In this document: positions 1-12,207 of the stretch, piece after piece
Numbering within the stretch: the stretch's first letter is position 1
How the letters are laid out: every line of letters starts with the position of its first letter
NCBI GenBank assembly: GCA_036023115.1
Contig: JAYKKT010000040.1
Span: 2,973,501-3,037,500, forward strand
Direction of reading: 5' to 3'
DNA: 64,000 nucleotides
Origin: Brasenia schreberi
Lineage: Eukaryota; Streptophyta; Magnoliopsida; Nymphaeales; Cabombaceae
Notes under the pieces: model-generated
Told to the model about the DNA's origin: nothing
The model's input: only the letters and a program-made list of their open reading frames with translations
Database searches by the model: none
Program-made: the position numbers and the translations under genes

Positions 1-547
1 TTACGATGCAGAGCTGCACAAGCTTGTCTGTAAATAGCAACGGTGAGAACAAACAAATCAAAGAGCATCTTGGTGACAGATGCTTACATCTCTTTCAATG
101 AGTAACACTGTACAGTGCTACATGTTCCCGGAGATAATTGTATCATGAGAGTAATGTATATATATAAATTGTGAACAACTAAGTCTTTTCGTCGGCTACA
201 TGAATTTTTTTCTTTATATATATATATAGTTCGATCACATGCTACATTCTTTATTGTTTCCTTCTAAAACTTTTTTCTATACATTTTTATAACTATATAT
301 ACTCTGATGGTTTAATAAAACCTATAAGAAATACGTATTCGTATCTTAGAAAGAGTACAACAATAACATTTACAACTGGGGAATTTTTGAATCGTTGGTG
401 ACAATTGAAGCTGGCTGCAAAAAGCAAAAGAAAATAAACAAAGTGGGGACTGTATTTGTCATTCTCAGATTTGTCCGTGGGAATGGACATCGTTCGGGAC
501 GCTCACTCTGCTTCCTGGTTCCCCAGTTAGTCAGTGAGGGAGATAAA
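1..547. other. Gene-free left edge / 3' flank of TRM gene
   Basis: AT-rich sequence with short (TA)n runs near 157-235 and no recognisable coding segment. It lies downstream of the minus-strand TRM-like gene, so part of it is probably that gene's 3' untranslated region. I could not place a poly(A) site. Confidence 0.5.
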
Positions 548-1830
548 CTAAAACTTAAGAGAGAGAAAATCGACGACGGCCTCGCAGAGCAGCGAGTCAG
601 CGACCTCCTGCTCGATACGGAAGAGTATCGTCTCGGCGACCGAGGACGCATCGTGGTCGTTGATGGGAGATGAATGGCGACCGGTGTTCACGTCGCTGGC
701 TACCAGGGCGTCGATGTCCTGAACAATCTTGCAATCCTTGGTTGGTATGCTGCGGACATCCATCCATACATCACGTAGCAGCTGCCTGCCCGTCATGGCT
801 TTCATGGTGCATCCATGTTGTCCCATCATCATCCATGGCCTTACATGCATGATGATGCATGCCTCGAGCCTCTGTCGCAGAAGCTCGTCCACAAACTCAA
901 AGACAAGCCTCTTGTTGCTCCTGGTGTTGGCCATGCTCACATGATCATGTCGATGATGACCATGATGATGGTACGCATCCAGTTTGGTAAAGATAGCGGG
1001 GTCCAGTGGGTGAGAAGGAGAATACAAATGCATGAACGAGACGATGGTGTTGCTTCTAAGTCCCATTAGTTCAAGTATGGTCTTAATGCATCGATACATG
1101 AAGATGGTGTCTTTTTTTTCTCTCTCTTTGTTGAGTGGTGGTGAATGTGAATTGAAACATGTTTTCTTGGGCGTTGATGATGGGGCAGCAACTTGATGAT
1201 AGGTATGAGCGTGTACATGATGTGAAAAGGCATCATCTTGTATAACATGACCATCATCTAGTGCCGGTGAAGTGATCGCCGGAGATGCCTATTGACATAC
1301 CACAGTTCACTTGTGATAAGCACATGCCCTTATACTTTGTACATGTACATATAATAAATTGATACCAATAGTTTAGCTAACAAAGTTAAGACCAAAGGGC
1401 TGACTACAGAATCCAGCTGAGAGAGAGAAAGAGAACAAAATGACTTGAAGAATCCAATATGAAAGAGAAGAAAAAAGAAACTAGCTAAAGAAATTCAAAA
1501 TGAAGGAAAACTAACTAAGAATCCAAGTTAATCTAAATAGATATACAAAATAAGCACATATATATATATATATGTGTGTGTGTCTATATATATAAAAAAG
1601 AAAGCAATGAAAAGGAAACTTAAAATCCAAAATAAAAGAGAACCAAGAAACTAGCTAAAATCCAAGATGAAGGAAGACTAACTAAAGAATCCAAGCTTAT
1701 ATATATAGAGAGAGAGTCATGACACACATAGCAAGCAAAAATGGGAAAAAAAACTTGCTCAAGAATCCAAATGAAAAGGGCAACAAAGAAACTACCTGAA
1801 AAATCCAAGGAAGACTAACTAAAGGCTCTA

Positions 1831-1908
<78 letters not shown>

Positions 1909-3590
1909 TGACACACATACCGGAGAAGGGGCCAAACTAGTAGAACGGGTACGGAGCAACCCAGGGGAGTCCTTGTTCTGGGTCGTAAGGATAACGGAAC
2001 GAGCCTCCTTCTTCATCATTACAAGGCTATCAAAGATTGTCTTCTGCCCTTTCTTCTTTTCCACGTTTGCTTTCACCACCCTTACGTAGCTCTCCTTTAT
2101 CCTCTTAGGACTTCTAACCTTTCCTGATTCTCTCGACAGTAAATCACTACTGTTTATCCTTTTCACAAACTCCACCTCAAACTTAGGCTTATTTTCTCTG
2201 ATGGTGTTCTTCAATCTGGTCTCCTTGGTTGCTCTCGATGATTTCGATGACTCTCGTACGAAAGGTTGAGGGCATACTCTGGGTTTAGGTGACCCCCTTG
2301 GTGAGCTCAAGTTGGTCTGATTTTCAAGACTAGGCTTAGGCTTTGTCTTGATAATGGTGCAGTCTTCGGTTCTATACCTGAGTCTAGGTGAACATGACGG
2401 AGTTAAATTTGAATCTCTGCTCAATGGCTTTGCAAGGCGAGGAGAATTGGAGGATAAAACCAATCTAGGACTTGTTGGCTTGTTCTCTGCATTTGAACTG
2501 CAATTCTTTCTTTTGGTGTCCAGATTTCTTAAAGAGTATGAAGAAGTTGATGATGTTGGTGAAGCAGGTAAGCGGCCTCGATCTGCATAATTGTTGTTTA
2601 TGAAAGGGGGGACGTTCTCCTTCTGAATTTGGACGGACAAACGCCGGTCGACATCCGATCGCCGTGCGGACGAGATCCGTGGAGTCTCCGGCAGTGAGCG
2701 GGATTGACCCAAGATTATGTTTTCACATCTCTCAAGAATCCGGAGCTCACGATTTAGTTCTTTGAACTTCTTCTCTCTAGGATCGAAGACGTTTCTGTTG
2801 CTATTTTTGTTGTTATGGTTCTTGGTACTGTCACTCGTAGAATCCATAGCAATGCGTTCCTTTCCTTCTGTTTCAGTTTCATCTGGCAAAACCTCAATAC
2901 CCATTAAGCGCGCAACCGCGTTTGGATTCTTACTCTTCATCTTTGGACTGATTGGGGTTTTTGGAGCTGCCTCTGATCTTGTAAAAATCTCAAAACCCAT
3001 CTGTGAAAATGCATTTCAAGGATGGTAATTGTAAGAGCCTCAAGAAACGACGAAACAAGAATCTCAAAACCCATAGCCGGTCCCGTCTATGGGTAAGGCA
3101 TTATCGTAACAATGATATAATAACGATTATAAAAAGCAGGTGAAAATGTCATTAAATCATCTAATAATCACTTGAAGAATTGAAAATTCATATCTAATGA
3201 TCACTTGAAGCTAAATGGAATAAAAATCGATTCACTGACTGGAATGTCATCGTCTTCATAAAGTTGGTGACTTTGGCGATTCTCCAATAAGCAATCTTTT
3301 GCTGTAGTCAACCTTTCATGGCTATCTCTTGGTGCCTCAGTCCCTTCTGCAATGTACATTACATTCATTACTATAAATTTAAAGATCTACCAACAAACGA
3401 TTCAAAGCAAAAGCTTTAGCTTACCCGTACTGGCAGCATCGTCTGGAGGAGGACGAGCGGGATTTAAAGTGTTGGCCTGAGAGATATGTGGAGGATCGAT
3501 GGCTTCTTGACGAAAATCGAAGAGCTGCAGCATTCCGCTCATGCAACCCATGATTCCGTTGCTTCCTTTCTCCTTCTTGCTCCTCCCCAT
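548..3590 (-). CDS. TRM/LONGIFOLIA-like protein (DUF3741 motif and DUF4378), 4 exons
   Basis: Proposed CDS is complement of exons 3425..3590, 3240..3346, 1921..3000 and 548..1288, giving 697 aa with all phases consistent. Exon 1 carries the short N-terminal motif CMSGMLQLFDF typical of TON1-recruiting-motif proteins. Exon 2 ends just before MGFEIFTRSE. Exon 3 opens with the DUF3741-type motif NAVARLMGIEVLP, followed by a long, basic, Ser/Pro-rich disordered region. Exon 4 carries the C-terminal DUF4378, with YRCIKTILELMG, LDPAIFTKLDA, NKRLVFEFVDELL and, at the end, IEQEVADSLLCEAVVDFL. Family members recruit TON1 and a PP2A regulatory subunit to cortical microtubules and affect cell elongation and division planes; that role is inferred from the family. 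The start at 3590 was chosen because an upstream in-frame Met lies before a (GA)n run that would encode poly-Arg-Glu. Intron 3 is full of tandem repeats. Confidence 0.85.
1440..1920. repeat. Three degenerate tandem repeats inside TRM intron 3
   Basis: The landmark GGAAGACTAACTAAAG occurs (with changes) near 1505, 1673 and 1809, each time followed by a (TA)n or (TA)n(GA)n run. Two copies then end in GTCATGACACACATA or GTCGTGACACACATA. The last of these is the 5' splice site of intron 3 on the minus strand, so the repeat includes a donor-like sequence. The period is about 140-170 bp. Confidence 0.7.
1834..1905. repeat. (TA)n(GA)n compound microsatellite
   Basis: About 20 TA units run directly into about 15 GA units. 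It lies in TRM intron 3, 15 bp from the exon 3 donor on the minus strand. Confidence 0.95.
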
Positions 3591-3594
3591 ACTC

Positions 3595-3598
<4 letters not shown>

Positions 3599-3634
<36 letters not shown>
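3599..3634. repeat. (TC)n microsatellite in TRM 5' UTR
   Basis: A run of about 18 TC units (GA on the coding strand) ends roughly 9 bp upstream of the proposed TRM start codon. It is read as 5' untranslated sequence; translated in frame it would give an Arg-Glu run. Confidence 0.9.
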
Positions 3635-3638
<4 letters not shown>

Positions 3639-4254
3639 TGGATCTAGTGCACGGGGAGGGAAGATCGATGCTTTTTGTTCTTCAATTTGCAAGGAAAAGG
3701 AGGACACTACAAAGGCATTTATAGCGTTATATGGCTTTCAAAGCAGGTAGAAATTTGAGAGTGAGAGTGTTGCATGATGATGGTCCATGCATCTGATTAC
3801 CTGAGGAGAAAATTGTGTTCGGGCAGTATGCCAACAGGGGCTGTCCCACGGCCACTAGCCTAGGAAGATCTTAGCTGTTCAATTGAATCCATCTGGACGG
3901 CTAGGATCTGGTTGGTTCACTCCTTCAGAGATGATTTGAACGGCTAGGATGAATGCCATCTGTTTTATGTACGTACGTACTTATGCATGTACGTATATAT
4001 GTGCGTATGTATACATATGCAGCACTTTGTGTTGAGCAACCTCCTTTACTTGGTATGCACAAGTTAAAAGAGTTGATGTTTCAATGACCATTTTATATTT
4101 TAATACTGAAGATTCTTTTAGTCGGCTTGTTTTTCTTAAATTAACGATTTCCTGCATTAAATAATGCGATTTCATATCAGCGTTTCCATTTATATCTGGC
4201 TGATGGCGCATTAAAGTGTACGTTCCAGTCTTATTTATGTGTGATAACCTGTTG

Positions 4255-4350
4255 TAACAAAGAGCAACAGCCTACCTGGCCAGTGGGTCGACTGACAAGG
4301 AAGGAGGTCATGAATTCGATACCCAGGGGCGTGCATTGGAGGCCGATGAT
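4255..4350 (+). mobile_element. tRNA-derived SINE fragment
   Basis: A degenerate box A region (CAGCCTACCTGGCCAGTGGG) is followed about 30 bp later by a box B-like AGGTCATGAATTCGATACCC and then GGGCGTGCAT. The same arrangement recurs elsewhere in the window (14.7, 18.9, 26.1, 34.5 and 44.4 kb). Confidence 0.6.
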
Positions 4351-4543
4351 CAAGCTCTGTTCTTTACCACATTATAGATTACCAATCACCTCGAGCTAAT
4401 TCAGAAACGAAAGGATTCCAATCTTCAACAACATAGAGATCGGCAATGAGATTTATGGTTATTTAAGTTTTTTAACTTGCACGAGTTTCAGCATTGGAGT
4501 AAAAAAAACATCTGCATACCACATGGTATATATGGTACCATGA

Positions 4544-4544
<1 letters not shown>

Positions 4545-4584
<40 letters not shown>
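4545..4584. repeat. (TC)n microsatellite
   Basis: About 20 TC units in intergenic DNA. Confidence 0.95.
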
Positions 4585-4588
<4 letters not shown>

Positions 4589-6889
4589 AATGTTTTCTCG
4601 ATTCTTTTCTTACAAAGTGCTGATTTGTCCATTGGGTACTTGAAGGCTTTCATTGTCATCCAGCCAATGCAGGGAACTTAACTGTCAGTTCAACCTGTAA
4701 ACACTGTAAAGAGCATGAACATTGGTATTTGGAACTGTGGAAACTTCAATATTGATGCAGGAATCAGTCCCCACCTCCTCACAGACCAGCTGTTTGAATA
4801 GCCGATGCTATAGAATTCAGTTTGAATCCATAACTAGTTATGATGTGGAACGAACCGATTCGATTTGTATATGGGTTCAATTAATGAGTCTCATTCAACC
4901 TTATTTAAAAGAAAACAGACCAGAGAAAAAAGTGGAACTGAAATTTAACAGTCAGAGGAAATTGAAGAAGATGACAAATTGAGAAACAATTCAATAATGG
5001 TATGAGATTTTCAAAAATTTGAAATTGCGTAGCATTTTCTGGAATGATTTTACGGATATTCCTCTTGTTTTGTACCAAGGAATGAGGGAACAGTTATTGA
5101 ATGTGATGAACTGTCACAAGAAACTTGTGTAAAACAGAAACGGTGGAAATGCCGGCATCCGGCCGTTTTCTGCCGTCTGGGTTCGATGGTTCTACGGACT
5201 GAATCGAGCCGGTCAGGCAGGTTCAACCTTAATTACACAGACGCTATCACCAGTCCGGAGTGTTTCTGCTGGATCTGTCCAGTGTGTACTTCATATCCCA
5301 ACTAGAATGCGATTCAAGCTAAGCTTAAGAATGTTGACATATGCCATGCAATGCAAAACAAAAGGGTATCCTAGAAAAGATGTTTTCTCGAGCCAAGAAG
5401 CCATTGATTTTAAATGATACATTGAGATCAGTAACTCTGTTCTGCACTAAGTTTATCTTCTCAAACCTTCTATTATTTAAAAGGACCAAGCATTGAGCAA
5501 GAAATTTTCCCAGACCTTTTTCCCTTTCATGGCACAGAGAAACCACCTCCCAATGTGTTGAACAACTCTCAGTATGAAACTTGGAAGCCGAGTTCTTTGC
5601 TGCTGATCAAACTATATTTGCCCAAATGCTTCCAAAACCTTGACATGAAAATAGAATTGGCAACAATTGATTCCATTTAAAGCATGGTGTTTTCACGTTC
5701 AATTGCTAAAGAATCGAAGAAATTCAGAAGTTCTACAAAGCACTACTCTGTGCGTGCACGCGCTTGTGTATGTAGCACCGGCCTCTTCATGCCCTACAGA
5801 AAGATACGCTTATGACCACAACCAGCTCTCTTCTGTTTGTTTTCTTCGTAATTGTGCAGATGCTAGACGTTCTGGGCCCTATAGTACCTCCCACAAGACG
5901 AAATTGAAAAGGGTTAAATTAATCCAATGCTAAAAGCTCCAGAAAATCCATCAATTCAGACTAAAATAATTAAACCCACAAAAATATATAAAAGTACAGT
6001 GAAAGTAACAAAAGACCAGGTTTGGATCAGCCTGAACCGAATCATTTCCCACCAATTCAATGATCTGTAAATTCAAGCCTATTTCGATTGATTTTGATAT
6101 TATTACTCCTATGAGACAGCAACTGTTCATTATAACCATGGGCAAGCTAGGATTATCTCTATGACTCTTTCATCTTCTCATGGACATCGTTACTGTGTGT
6201 CGCTATAATATTCTTCCACAGTATTCTGGGTGCCAATCCTAAAGGTTTTCATACAGAACTGCTTGCTGGCCCTGTTGGGAAGCCAGCTTTTGGGATGAAA
6301 ACTCTGTTTATTGTTTAGCTCACGGTTGAATGCATGGATTATTGGATATATAACCAGACATTTGATCTACAGAACAAACATGGTATTCATATCTGCAGAC
6401 ATTCTCATTTTTCACCAATTCCATTTCCCATGAGGTAAAGTTGAAGTGAATCCCGAACTTTCACATGATTGACCTGTTATTTAGATGAATTATCAACTCC
6501 AGATCTCCCAATAAGAAGTGTATAAAGTATACAATTGCAAGCAATTGGTTTTGTTATGGATGGTCTGAGTTGCATTCCATTGATCCTAATTATTTAAACA
6601 GAGAATGATTTCCTGTTTTCATTCGATGGAAACTAGGCGAGCTTCTCTGGTTCAGTTCATTCCATTGACCTGTTATTCATATCTGAATCTGATCCTTTTG
6701 CTTTTCAGTAATTTAATCTAAATCCTTCATTTCGTAATCCAACAATCAAGATTTGAGAGAATATCATGAAAGAGAAAAGTAACAACACACACACACACAT
6801 ATATGTATAGAAGCTCTCTTGATACATCTAGCTGGTACTACCACTATTGAATTTGTGAAATGCCCAACAGTTAGATGGTCTCACTAACT

Positions 6890-6892
<3 letters not shown>

Positions 6893-6961
<69 letters not shown>
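6893..6961. repeat. (CA)n(TA)n(TG)n self-complementary microsatellite
   Basis: A CA run passes into a TA run and then into a TG run. The whole block is its own reverse complement and could form a long hairpin. Confidence 0.95.
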
Positions 6962-6962
<1 letters not shown>

Positions 6963-8163
6963 GATGGTCTCATGTTCAATCTTTATTTTTGGTGGTACGA
7001 GTATAATAAAGATGATGTTTATCCTTCTCATACATTCTTAAAAACTTTCTAAAAAACATTCATGCCCCTTCAAAAGTAACGAGTGGGTGTATGAATGCAT
7101 TCTCTCTCCTCTCTTTCTCTATATATACTTACTTCCTTACACCTTAACTAAACCTTTTCCAACACAAGGTCGGTTCTGTTAAAGGGTGCAACATAAGTAT
7201 ATATACACATATACAAACATATATATAATTCTAGAAAGATTAGTTTGATTATTCTTAGAAGTGATAAAATGAAGCCATTCAAGCTTTTAATACTTGTTGG
7301 AGGCTAAGAGAAGCCAACTGCTAATTGATTCTTGGGAAAATTCGGCTTTTAATGTGACAACGAACTTTCTCTGGCACGAGGAGGCTCCCGAAGGAACAAT
7401 CGAACTGATTAGGGAAGACTGCTGCAATACCACGAAGAATTCTAACCGACGCTCGCTGATATTGATGTATATTCATTCTTAAATAAAAATAATAAGAGCC
7501 GTTCAAGATATTCGATTGATAAATCAAAGAAGCTCGTCTTGAAATATATAGCTCCATTGAAGTTTCATACTCTAAGTATGATAATACCAAGTGGGTTTAC
7601 TTGCGTGTATTAGTAGAGTCTTGAAATATTAAAACAAGAAAAATCGTTTAAGATAGCTTGAACACATAAAAAGATTATCAAAATCAGTTTCGGTAAAAAG
7701 TACGAGATGCTAAAAGACAAAGAGAAAGAGAAAGAGAAAGACCACAAAAATGTTAGAAGAAAAAAAAAATGATCTGGTTTATGTTAAGTTAATTGTTAGT
7801 ATGGGATAGGCCTATGAAATTAGAAAAGTAAGCTTTTCTAAGTAATCAAATGGGAGGTTTGATACACAATAAAATAATAAAAAGTGAGGTTGTACAATCT
7901 CAATAGACACTCAATGAATCATTATCATGTAGCTAATAAATAATAGGATTGTGTATCGATATGTTCGGCTCATTAAACCGAATGGAACTGAAGTATCTCA
8001 AATTCTCTGAAACCGAACTCAATTATAAGGATAACCAAACCAAACTGAACAAATTCCGTCGGGTTTGTTTGATCTTATGTTATAATTGATTCTTTTAAAT
8101 CCTTGTAACCAATGCCACATTAATTTTAGGCTTGAACATGACTTGATTCAAATGGATGAATGC

Positions 8164-8335
8164 CAATGGCGGATCTAAGTGGAGGGATGGGGGACCGCCC
8201 CCCCTGACATTTTGAAATTTTACAGTAAAATCTCGTTTTACAGTGAATACATGGTTAAGATTCATGCTTTGCCCCCCTAATACGATGAAATATGTACATC
8301 ACTCCCTCCAAAACTATTTTCTAGATCCGCCACTG
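8164..8335. mobile_element. hAT-like MITE, about 172 bp
   Basis: Terminal inverted repeats are CAATGGCGGATCTA on the left and TAGATCCGCCACTG on the right, matching at 12 or 13 of 14 positions. The element is flanked by 8-bp near-identical duplications, ATGAATGC at 8156-8163 and TTGAATGC at 8336-8343. The 8-bp duplication and CA..TG ends suggest the hAT superfamily. The interior has no coding capacity, so it must have been moved by an autonomous element elsewhere. Confidence 0.75.
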
Positions 8336-8904
8336 TTGAATGCAATCAAAGTTTAGCCCCAATACTAAAGTGTTGTTTATCTACTAACATGGAAACTAGT
8401 TTTAAACATAGATATAGGTATTGTGAAATAACAAAATGCACAAACTCAAGCATAAAGTCCAAAAACTGAACCGAAATACCGTATTGGGTTAAATTTCTTT
8501 TACTCCGGCTATAAATAATTCGATCAGTTCAATTCGATTCTCAGATTAGTTCAAAATTTAGAATCAAAACCAAATCAAAAAGTTAAAATGTGAAAGTATA
8601 TAGTCGTTAGGGCATAAGCCAATTCAACGCACACAAACACAAACACACCTTCCACACAATTACCATGTGCGAATTAGACAATAATTGGATGATTAGAGAG
8701 TGCCCACAGTAGTTTGTGATCGTGTTCGGCCATGACTGAGATACTAGATGAGAATTACCTGTTTTCCTACTTATTGTTTTAAAAAAATCGTATTACATGC
8801 ATGAATGTGGACACGGTAATGTACACATTGGGAAAAAACTGACTACGTAAATATGAAAATGTGTTCCCAAAATGAAAATGATGGTGAGTTTGCTTCTTGG
8901 TATA

Positions 8905-8965
8905 ATAGGGAGGCTAAAGCGGGGTGCAACACCGAGTATCAAACTCATGACCTTCAACTTGTGAT
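8905..8965 (-). mobile_element. SINE fragment (box B region)
   Basis: On the minus strand this reads as AGGTCATGAGTTTGATACTC, followed by the GGTGTTGCACC-type segment seen in the other SINE copies. Only the box B half is clear. Confidence 0.4.
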
Positions 8966-9584
8966 TTTGATTCTCTACCCAAGTGATATATATATGAAAG
9001 TTAGAGAAGCAAAGTGTTTAGTTAGAATCATCTAAACAAATCTCAATCATTTCATCAAAGGTCATGAGTACTTGAAATTTAAAATAAAAAAGTAGAAAGA
9101 TATATGTAGTTTTTGTACGATAGTTGATTATCCTTATATATATATATATATAAAATTATGCAAGATGATTTGTATTGTGTTGAGAGAAATTACCACGGTT
9201 GGCAAAGCCAATCTGCAACATTTGAACTATAATCAAGCGAAATGTTTAAATTCTAGATTTGCTGAAGAGTTCATAAGTTCGAACTATTTTGTTCGGCTTG
9301 ATTAGTTCTACTCTCCGAGTTCATAAAAGGTATTTGGGTTTGGCTTGTATGATAATAACTAGACAAGACCAAGCAGCCCAGCTTGCTTGGTTCGATCGTC
9401 TCGTTAATTACCAGCCGTATCCTATGTACACAGATATGTTCCAAGCAGAAAATAAACTATGGCATATCATAATCATGTCATATTAGATTATGGCTGTGAC
9501 AAGATACAGCAAATGATGGCTTGATAACTTGGATGGGGTAAGATGAAAGACTTAGGGTTCATTGACTTAATCCTGATCATATGG

Positions 9585-9650
9585 TCCTCGATCCGGGGTT
9601 GGGTTCCCTGGATCAAATGGCCACTGGTGTCGAACTCCTGATCTTAAGAC
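9585..9650 (-). mobile_element. SINE-like fragment
   Basis: The minus strand contains GATCAGGAGTTCGACACC, close to the box B consensus of the local SINE family. It lies directly beside the large (TA)n(GA)n array. Weak, since box A is not clear. Confidence 0.3.
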
Positions 9651-9654
9651 TTGC

Positions 9655-9779
<125 letters not shown>

Positions 9780-9829
9780 GTGAGAGAGATCATAGTTCAT
9801 ACATATACTCATCCATACTCACATCTTCT

Positions 9830-10640
9830 TAAAGATCTCATCTTTTAATTATTGAGATCAACCATTTAAAGCAAAAAGTAAAGAATACCATTTTAATTAA
9901 ATGCACTATACAGATGCAGTACTTTTTGTTTTTTAATTTAAAACTCAACCGTTAGTATCCAAAGTTAAGATATTTAAGGATGTGTGGGTATAAATAAATG
10001 TGCGCATTTATTATATATATAGTAATTGGATATTATGTACCTCTTCAATACTCCTTCCTTCTCTTTATTTTCTAAGGACATGAATGTAACGAATAATAGG
10101 TATTAGTATGTATTGTTAAAAATGGACAACATGTGATATCTAGTTTATATATATATAAAGAGAGAGAGAAGAAGAAAAGAACTGGTATATGTTAACATCC
10201 TTAGGTGCTAGCAAGTCTCAACTATTTATCAAATATATATTTTCCGTATGTATATTTTTTTCTTTCATTTCCACCATTCATTTAGATTTATTTGAATTTA
10301 CTAACATATGCTTATATATATATATATATATAAAGAGAAAATGGCAAAAGAGAACGTCGGGCATGTGTAAGAGTCCACCAACCTCCAATGTACGAAAAAA
10401 AACTCTCCTACCAGTGTGCTATTATTGTCTTTCAACTTTTGATTATAAATTCCAACAATATAATATAAGCATGATGTGATGTGACTTAATGGGTAGTTGG
10501 CATGTCATCTGTAAATGGGTAACTCCATCACAGTTGCTCAATAGTAAATTTATATTATTTTAAGGATCATATTTTTAAAATTTCGAATTCCAAGCCACAG
10601 AAACTAATTACAGTTTTATACCATCTCTCTTTTACAAAAA
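9830..10640. other. Intergenic AT-rich stretch
   Basis: No gene recognised. It contains two small TATATA-AAGAGA junctions (about 10147 and 10315), following the same TA-then-purine polarity as the larger arrays. Confidence 0.5.
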
Positions 10641-11440
10641 TAAAATCCTTTTTCTTTTGACTCAACTGGTGCACACTTTGAACTGCACGCTCTTGGTTCT
10701 CGTACCGAAAGCAGAAATACCGAAAAGCATGACCAAATTTCCACCCATCAGCCTATGCACAATAGTTTATAATATCATTTCAGAAGTCATAGTCAATAAG
10801 ATTAAGCCGATCTTGCCAAGAATAGTTCATCAAAACCAAGCAAGTTTAGTGGGAGGAAGGTATATCACTGACAGTGGTAAACCTAGGAGTTCTTTTGAGG
10901 AAGCGCATTTGTATTTCGGGTGAAGCACGCTTGTATTTCACGTCAATAAAAGCACTTGTATTTAGCTACGGTGAATTCACAAACTCATGAATTTTTCGGA
11001 TTTCGAAATAAATGATACAACGAATGAGTGGCAATAAAAATAAATTTAGAAAAAAGTTTATGACAAGCTTAATTGCAAACTCATAGAAGAATCATTGCAA
11101 GATGCTGAATTCGCAAGTTTGAATATTAAATATCGTGATACAGTGCATAATATCTGTCAAGGCTCTCCCTTCTGCAAATTTTTGGGGAAGATATGGCTGA
11201 ATGTGCTAAGTGGACTAAAATGGCACATACGGGATGGGTAACAGGTAAGATTATGGACAGACAAGTGAGTAGATGATCTGAGAACCCTTAGAAACATTGT
11301 GAGGGGAACACTTATACAGAACAGATGCTAGTGGGAGAGATGACTACTCAAGATGGGGAGTGGAATCTGGAGGTCATTGGAAACAGAGTTCCCCCATATG
11401 TATCACTGAGTTTGGCAGCAATGGTGCCCATTGGAGAGAT
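10640..11440 (+). mobile_element. Decayed L1-type LINE relic
   Basis: The translation at about 10680-10880 (LVLVPKAEIPKSMTKFPPIS, then IVYNIISEVIVNKIKPILPR and QASLVGGRYITD) matches the reverse transcriptase of plant L1-like LINEs, where the usual text is close to PKAEIPKSMTKFRPISL and QAGFVPGRYI. Further on, about 11330-11400 reads EMTTQDGEWNLEVIG, resembling the C-terminal region of the same ORF. Most of the element between these is gone or frameshifted. Confidence 0.6.
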
Positions 11441-11446
11441 TTAAGG

Positions 11447-11741
11447 ATCGAAAATTAGTAATGTTATTCTCAAACAGATTGAGCAATATAATGGAAAAGT
11501 AAAGATTGTGAACAATGGCACCGTAATTCAAGTGGGCAACGGCATTGGTCGCATTCATGGTTTTGATGAAGTAATGGCATGTGAATTAGTAGAACTTGAA
11601 GAGGATCAAATAGGTATTGCTCCAAATTTGGAATCAAATAATGTTGGCTATGTATTATTATGCGATTGTTTGATGATAGAAGAGGGTAGTTCTATACAAG
11701 CAACACGATGAATCGCTTAGATACAGGTTGGATAGAGTCTT
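11447..11741 (+). pseudogene. atpA: Plastid atpA fragment in the nucleus (NUPT)
   Basis: One frame reads [19 protein letters not shown] and then [20 protein letters not shown], continuing through [28 protein letters not shown] and [10 protein letters not shown]. This matches the N-terminal part of the plastid ATP synthase alpha subunit from about residue 8 to residue 100, with many substitutions. After a stop at about 11709 the similarity limps on in broken frames. A second weaker LESNN-like match near 11790-11830 suggests local duplication. The plastid start codon region and the ATP-binding core are absent, so it is non-functional. It directly follows the L1 relic. Confidence 0.75.
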
Positions 11742-11952
11742 ATTTGGGTTGTCTTATGAATACCCTTAACTGGGCTGTCTACTCCTTAATTAGAATCAAA
11801 TAATGTTGATATTGTATTAATGGGGGACTTTAAACTGCAATGGACCGCAAAGACTCTGGATGTTCCTCTTTTAGTAGCTAAAAACAGAGAAACAGAAGGC
11901 ACATTAACGGAGAAGCAAACTGTTATCTGAAGAACTGTTATCTAAGACATAA

Positions 11953-12207
11953 GTTCATGTTCAATATCTTCTCATGATTTAAATTCTCTTGGTGAAGTTT
12001 GATATGGATTCAAAACTTTTGAGAATCTAAATCAAGTTTTACAGTTAAGAATGCAAATCAAAGTCAAATGTGGACCAAATATCCCCCAATAATGCACTAA
12101 GTGAGCGTGGATCGGATTCAAAGAAGTTTCCTGTAGAATAATGTGTGTTGTGTGTGAGTGAGAGAGAGAAGCTACCTGTTCATGACTTGCACGCTAGCGC
12201 ATCTCAC
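11953..12207 (+). repeat. Upstream copy of a duplicated SGR promoter segment
   Basis: About 255 bp, from near GATTTAAATTCTCTTGGTGA through CAAAGTCAAATGTGG to the GAGAGAGAGAAGCTACCT run and GCGCATCTCAC. It aligns over its length with 12208-12433, with a few indels. Both copies hold an AAGTCAA (TTGACTT) W-box core. Confidence 0.85.

Larger units (their letters stand above)
3751..8163. other. Intergenic, repeat-bearing, no gene seen
   Basis: Translations in this stretch are short and match no family I recognise. It contains a SINE (about 4255-4350), a (TC)n run (4545-4584) and a (CA)(TA)(TG) palindromic microsatellite (about 6893-6961), listed separately. The promoter of the TRM gene should lie at its left end. 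Confidence 0.6.

Noticed and set aside
1066..1257. Minus-strand open frame overlapping TRM exon 4
   Set aside because: The other frame over the same DNA continues the TRM protein in phase with exon 3 (ASPAITSPALDD ...), so this one is a shadow.
4255..4350. A functional tRNA gene here or at the other box A/B sites
   Set aside because: Box A and box B are present, but no acceptor stem or anticodon loop folds properly, and the same text recurs at several sites with a common 3' body, as for a SINE.
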